A DNA stretch of 64,000 bases, from assembly GCA_900546065.1 (NCBI GenBank), contig URBK01000001.1, forward strand, positions 124,001 to 188,000. The letters run 5' to 3'. Both the position numbers and the translations under genes were made by a program. Source of the DNA: an uncultured Alistipes sp. (lineage in GTDB: Bacteria > Bacteroidota > Bacteroidia > Bacteroidales > Rikenellaceae). Positions 34,245 to 41,083 of the stretch are shown piece after piece (the first letter of the stretch is position 1; every line of letters starts with the position of its first letter). The notes beneath the pieces were generated by a model that was given only the letters and a program-made list of their open reading frames with translations, was not told where the DNA came from and searched no databases.

Positions 34245-35003
34245 TTACTTGTGAAGGGCTGCCGCACGGTTGCGTTCGCCGCTCTTCTTCTGTTCGTTCC
34301 ACAACTCCTCGGTGTAGTCCTCTTCCGAAACGTAGTCAAGGTTGCCGTCATCGTCCATGACCCAGCAGCCGTAGCACCCGAAGGTGTATTTGTCCCATTC
34401 GCGTTTGGGCTGGTTGCGCCATTGCTGCGCGTCGCCCGAACAGATGCGGATGCCGGTCTTGGCATGAAGGTCTATGCCCACTGTGGCAGGCTCGCCGTCC
34501 ACGACGACTGTCAGCGGCTCGCCGTGCTGCATCCCGTTTACCTCCACTGCACCGAGGCGCATGACCTCGGCCAGCACTTTCAGGTTGCGTGCGATGATGG
34601 GCGTGGGGACATACATCACCTGTTTCGTCTCGGTGTCAATCTGCACAAAAGCCTTGCTGCTCCGGCCGTCCGCCATTTCCACGTCAGCGACAATCGTCTT
34701 GCCGTCGAGCAACTGTTTTTGTTGCGCTTCGTCATACCGTTCCAGCGGAGAGGATTTCAGTGCCGGATAAAAGACCACATCCACCTGACCGTTGTCCATG
34801 CGGATAAAGGCAAAGCGGCTGCGGCTCTCAATTTGTTCGCCATGCTCATCGGTAACACGCACGGGAAGCACGGGAGAATGCCGACCGTTGCAGATGTCGT
34901 CCAACACACGCATCGGCAAGTCCTCGATCATCTCCCGTGTGAGACCGAATCGTTCCAGTGCCGGGAAGGGTAATTCATCAAATTCAATCTGAACTTTTTT
35001 CAT
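34245..35003 (-). CDS. DUF4099/DUF3945-like ICE protein, first gene of the long operon
   Basis: 252 aa. N-terminal FDELPFPALERFGLTREMIEDLP and VLDDICNGRHSPVLPV fit the DUF4099 type; the centre (KTIVADVEMADGRSSKAFVQ, LGAVEVNGMQHGEPLT, GIDLHAKTGIRICSGD) resembles DUF3945. These domains recur in Bacteroidetes conjugative elements with unknown biochemical role. The gene lies about 24 bases after the predicted start of transcription of the whole operon (promoter at 35034-35066). Confidence 0.65.
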   Translation of the reverse strand: MKKVQIEFDELPFPALERFGLTREMIEDLPMRVLDDICNGRHSPVLPVRVTDEHGEQIESRSRFAFIRMDNGQVDVVFYPALKSSPLERYDEAQQKQLLDGKTIVADVEMADGRSSKAFVQIDTETKQVMYVPTPIIARNLKVLAEVMRLGAVEVNGMQHGEPLTVVVDGEPATVGIDLHAKTGIRICSGDAQQWRNQPKREWDKYTFGCYGCWVMDDDGNLDYVSEEDYTEELWNEQKKSGERNRAAALHK

Positions 35004-35033
35004 ACTATATTTATATTATAAAATTGTACTATA

Positions 35034-35066
35034 CAAAGATAGAGACATCTTATTGTGACGAACAAA
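35034..35066 (-). promoter_or_regulatory. Consensus promoter of the 19-35 kb operon
   Basis: The minus strand has TTTG (complement of 35063-35066), a 21-base spacer and TATCTTTG (complement of 35034-35041), an exact match to the Bacteroides TTTG-N19/21-TAnnTTTG consensus. The transcript would start near 35027. Confidence 0.85.
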
Positions 35067-35109
35067 AATACAGCCATATAAACGGTTGTAATATGCTGTT
35101 TTTATCTTC

Positions 35110-35143
35110 ATTAGTACGATTATCCAATCCAAATCGTACTAAT
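35110..35143. promoter_or_regulatory. 12-bp inverted repeat between divergent promoters
   Basis: ATTAGTACGATT (35110-35121) and AATCGTACTAAT (35132-35143) are perfect inverse complements separated by ten bases. The site lies between the minus-strand operon promoter and the plus-strand promoter of the M23 gene, the usual place for a shared operator. There is no T run, so a terminator is unlikely. Confidence 0.65.
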
Positions 35144-35210
35144 AGACGCAAAATATCAAACCAATATAAGAAATGACGGCTGTTTGTTTCCGACATGAAA
35201 ACTCCCGTTA

Positions 35211-35218
35211 TAACTTTG
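35211..35218 (+). promoter_or_regulatory. TAACTTTG -7 element before the M23 gene
   Basis: The -7 element ends only four bases before the ATG at 35223, so the message would be leaderless or nearly so. No good -33 match is clear. Confidence 0.5.
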
Positions 35219-35222
35219 CCGA

Positions 35223-35876
35223 ATGAGAAAAATTTTACTGATAGCAATATCGGGTATTTCATTCTGCACGATGCCCGTTCAGGCGCAGTTCAACACGATT
35301 GCCAAGACACCAGAAAGATACAAGGTAGAAGCCTTGCAGGAGGGTATGAAAAAGCAGGAGCCGACACCCGAAAGCATGGCTCCTGCACAGGAGACTTCGA
35401 CAAAACCTGCCGATGAAAGTAAGAAGTTGTGGATTGACCGTTATCTCAGCGTGTCTTATCCATTGCAGCGCATCAGAATTACATCGCCATACGGCTACCG
35501 GAAAGACCCGTTTACCGGGAAGAGGAAGTTTCACGGCGGTATCGACCTGCACGCACGGGGCGAGCAGGTATTGGCCATGATGGAGGGGGTGGTCATCAAA
35601 GTGGGACAGGACAAGACATCCGGCAAGTATGTGACCCTGCGGCACGGAAACTATACAGTAAGTTATTGCCACCTTTCACGGGTGCTGGCCGCCAAGGGGA
35701 CGGTAGTCCGTCCCCGTGATGCCGTCGGTATTACCGGCTCGACCGGACGAAGTACAGGCGAACACCTGCACATAACCTGCAAGCTAAATGGCAAGAGTGT
35801 CGATCCGTCGGTCGTTTTCGATTACATCCGGACTACACAGCAGGAGTGCATTTCAGCTTTGAGCAGACTGTTGTAA
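35223..35876 (+). CDS. Secreted M23 (LytM) metalloendopeptidase
   Basis: 217 aa. A signal peptide ends MPVQAQ. A linker rich in Pro/Glu/Thr is followed by a complete LytM domain: ITSPYGYRKDPFTG, FHGGIDLHA (HxxxD), SYCHLSRV and GEHLHITCKL (HxH). It would cleave peptidoglycan cross-bridges during assembly of the transfer channel. It is alone on the plus strand, divergent from the long operon, with a promoter that would give a leaderless transcript. Confidence 0.88.
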   Translation: MRKILLIAISGISFCTMPVQAQFNTIAKTPERYKVEALQEGMKKQEPTPESMAPAQETSTKPADESKKLWIDRYLSVSYPLQRIRITSPYGYRKDPFTGKRKFHGGIDLHARGEQVLAMMEGVVIKVGQDKTSGKYVTLRHGNYTVSYCHLSRVLAAKGTVVRPRDAVGITGSTGRSTGEHLHITCKLNGKSVDPSVVFDYIRTTQQECISALSRLL

Positions 35877-36024
35877 GAGTGTTTATGTCGCCAAACGCTA
35901 ATCGAAAAGAGTGTCATTGGGTGATGTGGTTTTCGATTAAAACAGGGGACTTTTCATTTTGGAACTTATCGTAATTTTTTATTTGAATGATTGTGAAACC
36001 AAGACCGAGTAGGGAGATCGGACT

Positions 36025-36543
36025 CTAACGGTCTATCCCGTTGCGGGAGAGGACGCCTTCCGTGTAATAATGTTTGACTTCTCGCATCTCCGTGACCAAG
36101 TCGGCTATGTCGATCAATTCTGCCGGAGCGTACCGTCCCGTGATTACCAACTCTGTCCCGGAATGTCGTCGAGAAATCGCCGTCAATACCTCCTCAATAG
36201 AAAGCAACTCGTAATACAGGGCAATGGTTAGTTCATCGAGCACGACCAGATTATACTCTCCCGAAGCGAGAATTTGTTTGCAGCTTTCCAATCCCGCATA
36301 AGCTGCGTCAATATCTTCTTGTGCCGGCTTCTTTTCAATAAAGCACCCCCGACCGAATTGCTGGATGCGGACGTTGTTAAACAGATGTTCGATCTTGGTT
36401 TCATTATATTTCATGTTCTTTACGAATTGTCCGATGAAGACGCTTCCTCCGGCACACAAAACTCGAATGGCAAGCCCAAATGCGGCCGTTGTCTTTCCTT
36501 TCCCGTTGCCAGTATAGACATGTATATATCCTTTGTTTTCCAT
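36025..36543 (-). CDS. cobO: Cob(I)alamin adenosyltransferase (BtuR/CobO type)
   Basis: 172-aa cytoplasmic enzyme converting cob(I)alamin and ATP to adenosylcobalamin. The P-loop GNGKGKTTAAFG is at about residues 12-23, LVVLDELTIALYY is the Walker-B-like region, and ELVITGRYAPAELIDIAD matches the CobO/BtuR C-terminal pattern. It makes the active cofactor from the corrinoid imported by the cargo operon at 4.5-16.5 kb and would also generate the riboswitch ligand. It lies 33 bases downstream of the Dph6-like gene in the same direction, and both come after the AbiE pair. Confidence 0.93.
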   Translation of the reverse strand: MENKGYIHVYTGNGKGKTTAAFGLAIRVLCAGGSVFIGQFVKNMKYNETKIEHLFNNVRIQQFGRGCFIEKKPAQEDIDAAYAGLESCKQILASGEYNLVVLDELTIALYYELLSIEEVLTAISRRHSGTELVITGRYAPAELIDIADLVTEMREVKHYYTEGVLSRNGIDR

Positions 36544-36576
36544 ATTGTTGATTTATGATTGCAAATGTAATCCGTG

Positions 36577-37290
36577 TTATGGTTCGGCGGAAAGATGGGC
36601 AAAACAATAAGTATAGGTTTGAATCGTACCATCCTCAAGCCGGATGTCATAACTTTGGCTAAAGGGAGTTCCCAGTCGGAAAAGTACGGGTGAGGAGAAT
36701 ATCGGTCCGTCGTAGCAGAACGTGTGGTATTCTCCGTTTTCTCCGTTGGGATCCATTTCCTTGGGGAGAGAGGCAATCAAGTCGGCATCTACCTCGCGAC
36801 CGATGGCATCCATTCCCAAGCCATCGGCTTGCGTGGTCACGATGACCGTCTTCAGTCCGGAAGCGAGGTATTGCTGCATGACGATTTCCGAGGAGACTAC
36901 TCCCCATAACGGCTCCACAACCTCTATTCCGAGTGGAGCGAGTTGTCGCTCCCGGTAGGCACGGACATCGTGCAAGTAAATATCCCCGAAAATAAAATGG
37001 GTTACTCCTTGCTCCTTGAAATGTAGGGCTGCGCAAGTCATGGCCTCTGCGTAATTTTCAAGGTTCCCCTGGGGTGTGAGATTCACGATATGCAGGGGAA
37101 TACCTATACTGTCTGCTTGTGCCTGAAGCAAGGGGAGTGGGATACCGTGCATGGTGGAGCGTTGCGAGTCACGATTGATTGTGGTGAGCAGGGCAACGAT
37201 GTCGTATAGCTCCGATTGACGAGCTCGCCAAAGGGCATGCGCGGAGTCTTTTCCCCCGCTCCAGTTGAATACGGCTTTTATCTTTTCCAT
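36577..37290 (-). CDS. Dph6-like ATP-pyrophosphatase (diphthine--ammonia ligase family)
   Basis: 237 aa. Start at 37290 (MEKIKAVFNW); an in-frame ATG at 37311 exists but gives a poorer N-terminus. The PP-loop FNWSGGKDSAHAL is at about residues 8-20, then family features HGIPLPLLQAQADSIGIPLH, FGDIYLHDVRAYRERQ and TTQADGLGMDAIGREVD. Bacteria lack diphthamide, so the substrate here is not diphthine; a role in amidation of a corrinoid or a precursor would fit the adjacent adenosyltransferase, but that is inference. It lies 17 bases from the AbiEii stop. Confidence 0.8.
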   Translation of the reverse strand: MEKIKAVFNWSGGKDSAHALWRARQSELYDIVALLTTINRDSQRSTMHGIPLPLLQAQADSIGIPLHIVNLTPQGNLENYAEAMTCAALHFKEQGVTHFIFGDIYLHDVRAYRERQLAPLGIEVVEPLWGVVSSEIVMQQYLASGLKTVIVTTQADGLGMDAIGREVDADLIASLPKEMDPNGENGEYHTFCYDGPIFSSPVLFRLGTPFSQSYDIRLEDGTIQTYTYCFAHLSAEP

Positions 37291-37307
37291 TCGATGTTCG
37301 TAAAACT

Positions 37308-38381
37308 TCATGCTTCCAATAACTCACTCGTTTTTGCCCAATAGTAGTAGGCTTCCGGTAGGTTGCTTCTCAGCTTATTCAGCTTGTTGGGCAGCGAAGG
37401 TCGGATGACCATATCCTTTATATCGGCAGGGTTGTTGGAATAAGATTCTATTTCATTGATTCCCTTTTCAATTAACGTGGCTAAATAAGCCGCCCTTGCT
37501 GCATCAATAATGGCATGGTCTATCAGATAACGCTGCTTGTACATAAATGACTTGACACGGATGATTCCGTCTTGTATCAAATCAAAATCACCTTCTCCGG
37601 CTTTTCCCCGTGTGGAGATACAAAGTGCCGTTTGGCGGATGTCATTGAAAACTTGCCCTATGTCCGTTCCGAAAGACCGGTATGAAAGTTCGACCACCGC
37701 AATCTTACGGAACGCTTCTTTGGTAATCTGCAGGTCTGAAACATTTTCAAACAGCCGCCCCACATCATAAAGCTGTTTGGCTATCTCCATCGAACAGGAC
37801 CTTCCATTCTTGTAATAAGGTATTCCAGTTGTGTTGGGAGCGAAAGCCGTCAGTTTATCGCCCAAAATATCTTCTGCGGACGGGACTGTTACCATCAATG
37901 GTTTTCCTTCCAACCGTATGAACGGGCAGTCGATAGCTATTTGTTGGGTACGGAAATAATGAATGTCCTCGTAGAGTACATCCAGCAGGATATAGGATTG
38001 TGCATCGGTGTCATTTCGGTAGGCAATCTGATAGAAAAACTTGGAATGGCTCTTGGGAATATCCGCATCATCCCGTTGCTTGCGTTCCACAAGTTCCAGA
38101 TTGATGAAGCCGAAATCGGCAAATGATTTCAGATAGTCTTCAATGTTGGTTCCAGGGGGACAGATAACATCAATGTCGATTGACAAACGATGAGCAGATT
38201 TCCCAAGTATGAGCATAAGTGCCGTTCCTCCCTTAAAAACCAGTGGACACCCGGCTTTAACCAGCATTTCAAGCAGGGACAGGGCACGGATTACTTTCTC
38301 TATCAGATTTTTGTCATTATAGTGCAATTCGGATGAAACCTGTTCGATCCATTCTGCCGTAAAACACTCCTTCTTTATCAT
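37308..38381 (-). CDS. abiEii: AbiEii-type nucleotidyltransferase toxin
   Basis: 357 aa. Nucleotidyltransferase core: FKGGTALMLI at about residues 49-58 and LSIDIDVI near 68-75, the GG-x-[DE]xD pattern of AbiEii/MNT-type enzymes. A long helical region follows. It overlaps the antitoxin gene by four bases (38378-38381). AbiEii is a growth-inhibiting toxin used in phage abortive infection and in plasmid/ICE stabilisation; the antitoxin AbiEi represses the pair. Confidence 0.88.
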   Translation of the reverse strand: MIKKECFTAEWIEQVSSELHYNDKNLIEKVIRALSLLEMLVKAGCPLVFKGGTALMLILGKSAHRLSIDIDVICPPGTNIEDYLKSFADFGFINLELVERKQRDDADIPKSHSKFFYQIAYRNDTDAQSYILLDVLYEDIHYFRTQQIAIDCPFIRLEGKPLMVTVPSAEDILGDKLTAFAPNTTGIPYYKNGRSCSMEIAKQLYDVGRLFENVSDLQITKEAFRKIAVVELSYRSFGTDIGQVFNDIRQTALCISTRGKAGEGDFDLIQDGIIRVKSFMYKQRYLIDHAIIDAARAAYLATLIEKGINEIESYSNNPADIKDMVIRPSLPNKLNKLRSNLPEAYYYWAKTSELLEA

Positions 38382-39100
38382 TTTATGTTCAGATTTTCTA
38401 ATATGGACAATATTTCTTCTTTTGCCTTACGTCTGCCGGCATACCTGAATAGCCGATTTCGATTGACAGCGTACAGGTTAAAGGCATTTTCAAAGATATG
38501 CTCGCTTTCACTACCTTGTAGGTAGAAGAAATCCGCATCCCTCAATATATCCACCAACAGCTTTTCCAGTGTGGGCATCGGTATATCTGATACTTTCTGC
38601 AAAGGAGCTTCCGAGACCAAATTTTTCACAAAGAAGACACGGCTGTCCATATCTACATATCGGTAAATCATATCTTTGTCCGGTCGCAGATAGACGTCAC
38701 GGTTCCCGTCTTTCAAAAAGTTGAAAACCGTTTCTGCCGAATCCCTGTCTGTTTCCACATAGACAACACGGTTGGAAGAAAGGTGATGCTGCAAGGGTGC
38801 GATAATATCCCCCTGATAGACGCAGAACTTCGCAAATGGGAAATTGACCAGCAACGAATCGTAAATTTCTCTTACTTCACCTATGAGTTTAGGAACAAAG
38901 GGCTGTTTCATGACTTTAGCATACATTCCGCGTCCGGTTCTGACCAATGCATTTTCATTCACGAGCTTGAACAGATACCATGACAAGGAAGACTTGCTTA
39001 TGCCAACCTTTTCGTGAAGATAGGCAAACAAGTCATCCATGCTGAAATCACGGTGTACTTCAGCGTATTCAAGTATGGATGTCGTTGTTTTGTTACTCAT
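38378..39100 (-). CDS. abiEi: AbiEi-family antitoxin and transcriptional repressor
   Basis: 240 aa. Start at 39100 (MSNKTTTSIL); an earlier ATG at 39133 lies upstream of the -7 element and cannot be on the transcript. N-terminal winged-helix-like segment (DLFAYLHEKVGISKSSLSWYLFKLVNENALVRTGRGMYA, at about 24-60) for DNA binding; the rest is the AbiEi-type C-terminal domain. It should bind the palindromes at 39131-39170 and 39218-39259 and repress the operon, as known for AbiEi relatives. Confidence 0.82.
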   Translation of the reverse strand: MSNKTTTSILEYAEVHRDFSMDDLFAYLHEKVGISKSSLSWYLFKLVNENALVRTGRGMYAKVMKQPFVPKLIGEVREIYDSLLVNFPFAKFCVYQGDIIAPLQHHLSSNRVVYVETDRDSAETVFNFLKDGNRDVYLRPDKDMIYRYVDMDSRVFFVKNLVSEAPLQKVSDIPMPTLEKLLVDILRDADFFYLQGSESEHIFENAFNLYAVNRNRLFRYAGRRKAKEEILSILENLNIK

Positions 39101-39121
39101 ATTATATCCTGTTTTTGCCTG

Positions 39122-39129
39122 CAAATATA
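39122..39129 (-). promoter_or_regulatory. abiE promoter -7 element
   Basis: TATATTTG on the minus strand, an exact TAnnTTTG, about 20 bases upstream of the abiEi ATG. Confidence 0.75.
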
Positions 39130-39130
39130 G

Positions 39131-39170
39131 CAAATTTTCGGCACTATTCAGAAATAGTGCCGAAAATTTG
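39131..39170. promoter_or_regulatory. Palindromic operator 1 of abiE
   Basis: 18-bp arms CAAATTTTCGGCACTATT (39131-39148) and its exact inverse complement (39153-39170) around four bases. It sits directly upstream of the -7 element where RNA polymerase must bind. Confidence 0.85.
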
Positions 39171-39217
39171 TATTTATTTAAAACAATCTATATGTAAATA
39201 ACCTTTTGTCATCATCT

Positions 39218-39259
39218 ACTAAATATCGGCACTAAATTAAAATTGTGCCGATATTTAGT
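39218..39259. promoter_or_regulatory. Palindromic operator 2 of abiE
   Basis: 15-bp perfect arms ACTAAATATCGGCAC (39218-39232) and GTGCCGATATTTAGT (39245-39259), sharing the TCGGCACTA core with operator 1; centres are about 88 bases apart. Confidence 0.85.
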
Positions 39260-39580
39260 GATTGTTCAATATTGTACAATGACAATTTACCAAATCGTAT
39301 TTTCCTGTTTTATTGTTGTCACATCTCGTTTATCGGCAGGTCATTCTTTACTCTTTTCGTCGGCGAATGTAGGACGAAGCGCATAATCGCCAAGCCGCAT
39401 TGCATTCGGATGACGAAAACAGACTGTTGCACGGTCGGTTTTCTATCCGGGTTTGGCTTATGATGCCACAGCTTCATCCTCTGGCTGCCTCAAAAAGCTG
39501 AAAACAAACCTGCACGGCAAACGAAAGCAGGGAAAAATAAAAATCAGCATGATAGTTCAACCAATTAAAAGTAAACAAGT
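39260..39580 (+). promoter_or_regulatory. Structured leader C (of the 39581 gene)
   Basis: Non-coding on the plus strand. Ends with stem CTGC (39510-39513) / GCAG (39527-39530), then GGGAAAAATAAAAA, and a second pairing CAGCTT/AAGCTG just upstream. Weaker than the other family members: no minus-strand promoter is visible and the stem is short. Confidence 0.45.
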
Positions 39581-39805
39581 ATGGTAGAAGAAATTAGACA
39601 AGACGGCAGAGTGATATTGTCGAGCGAAGACGGTTTTTCCGTCCCTATGATTTTCAACAACCTTTGTGGAAAGAATTTCATTGGCAAAGAATACAAGGAC
39701 TATATCAGGCATATAGCCTTTGAGGAAATGGGACTTAAGCCGGGTATCGTGTCCCATTATCGGAACGGTGTTCTATATAAGAACGGCACAATCCCGGAAC
39801 TTTGA
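39581..39805 (+). CDS. Small ICE protein, unknown function
   Basis: 74 aa. Compact mixed sequence (QDGRVILSSEDGFSVPMIFNN, then KPGIVSHYRNGVLYKN). No motif recognised. Followed by another small gene 57 bases on, same strand. Confidence 0.55.
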   Translation: MVEEIRQDGRVILSSEDGFSVPMIFNNLCGKNFIGKEYKDYIRHIAFEEMGLKPGIVSHYRNGVLYKNGTIPEL

Positions 39806-39862
39806 ACAGGTAAACCAAAATAGGAACAGCAAAAATCAAAATTTATACAAATTTATACAGAT

Positions 39863-40495
39863 ATGGAAACAACAACAATTCATCCGGCAGAAGCCTATCT
39901 ACGCAACGAACAAAATCCTACATCCTTATATGTAAGGATTGCAGGAAAACGCAGACGGCTGTTTATCAACCGCAACGAAAACGTCATCGGCATTATCGCA
40001 CTCGGAAAACGCAAAAGCGGGTACATCTTCACAGATTGGGCAAGCATTGAGAAGATATACTATCCGTCATCCTCTCCCGAAGATGCAGCGGACATAGAAA
40101 AGAAACTGGTCTTGAAATACCAGAAACTTGCCCGGCTTGCCACGCATACGAATGATTGGCTTCGCAAAATCGCTAATGCCGATTTGGATAAATCCCTCTA
40201 CGAGAACCGCATCACGACCGGCACACGCATCGACGGCAAGTGTATCGGACTTGCCACCATCGAGAAGTATTGCGGCAGTTGGGATATGGCTCGTTTCAGA
40301 ACGGCACTGAAGCAAGGTGAAAAGTTTTCCACCGGACGCTTCGACTTTTGCGGCTATGACGGTACGCTGTGGTGCGAGCCACGCGAAAATGGCGATATGG
40401 CGGCAGGATTCAGCAAAGAGTACCGGAATTGTGGCAACGGCTACTATTATCTGCTTATCAACGATGAATACATGATAGGCTATGACATAGACTGA
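39863..40495 (+). CDS. ICE accessory protein, unknown function
   Basis: 210 aa, soluble. A basic N-terminal half (SLYVRIAGKRRRLFINRNENVIGIIALGKRK) could bind nucleic acid; the C-terminal half has CGYDGTLWCEPRENGDMA and ends YLLINDEYMIGYDID. I do not recognise a family. A terminator-like hairpin lies about 20-60 bases after the stop. Confidence 0.6.
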   Translation: METTTIHPAEAYLRNEQNPTSLYVRIAGKRRRLFINRNENVIGIIALGKRKSGYIFTDWASIEKIYYPSSSPEDAADIEKKLVLKYQKLARLATHTNDWLRKIANADLDKSLYENRITTGTRIDGKCIGLATIEKYCGSWDMARFRTALKQGEKFSTGRFDFCGYDGTLWCEPRENGDMAAGFSKEYRNCGNGYYYLLINDEYMIGYDID

Positions 40496-40512
40496 GTTAT
40501 ATGCAGGGCAAC

Positions 40513-40548
40513 GACAAGACCGTATCGGGCAAAGTCTCGGTACGGTTT
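40513..40548 (+). terminator. Weak intrinsic terminator after the 39863 gene
   Basis: GACCGTATCGG pairs imperfectly with CTCGGTACGGTT, followed by a short T-rich stretch. Confidence 0.4.
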
Positions 40549-40555
40549 GTTGTTC

Positions 40556-41083
40556 CGATCGACCAACGACCTTTTATAAAACTCCTGTTCTCCCTCTTAT
40601 AGCCTTACATCCTGCGGCCAGTTTGCTTCAAGCAACCTCACGCATTTTGTGTAACATGTTACATAAAGTGTGTGAAGCCCCTTTTTGCAAAAGGACGGAC
40701 ACGGACAGACTTGGCATTACAGGGGGCGGGATAAATCCTGCCCTCTGTAGTCCCAAGACAGTCCGTCGGAAAGTCCGTCCCGGCTGACCGCTTCACTCTT
40801 TTACCCATAATCTTTCCTTTTCTAACGGATTCCCATTAAACCCAAGTCCGCTGCCGTGCGACCTACGGGATAGAATTTTCCGCAAAGGTAACCGACCGTG
40901 CCAATCTTGCCAATGCCGACGTGCCGCCGCGAGTGACACGCAAAAATCTTCCTCTCCCTCTGTCGAGCGTATTTTTCCGGTTCAGCCTTGTCCGATTGTC
41001 CCTCGCCACCTTCCGAAAGCAGAAAAATCTTCCCGGCGGTCGCAAACAGACCGAACAGAGGGAAATAAAAAGAAAGGTTAAAT
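40556..41083 (+). promoter_or_regulatory. Leader D with two large hairpins (of the DarB-like gene)
   Basis: About 530 bases without a gene. It contains a perfect palindrome TGTAACATGTTACA at 40650-40663 within a larger imperfect stem (about 40625-40678), then an 85-90 base imperfect hairpin (about 40691-40778, outer arms GGACGGAC and GTCCGTCC). A minus-strand promoter-like TAccTTTG complement is at 40883-40890, with a TTG complement about 20 bases upstream of it at 40911-40913. At the end is hairpin CGGTC (41037-41041) / GACCG (41049-41053) and AGAGGGAAATAAAAA, 12 bases before the ATG. Confidence 0.6.
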
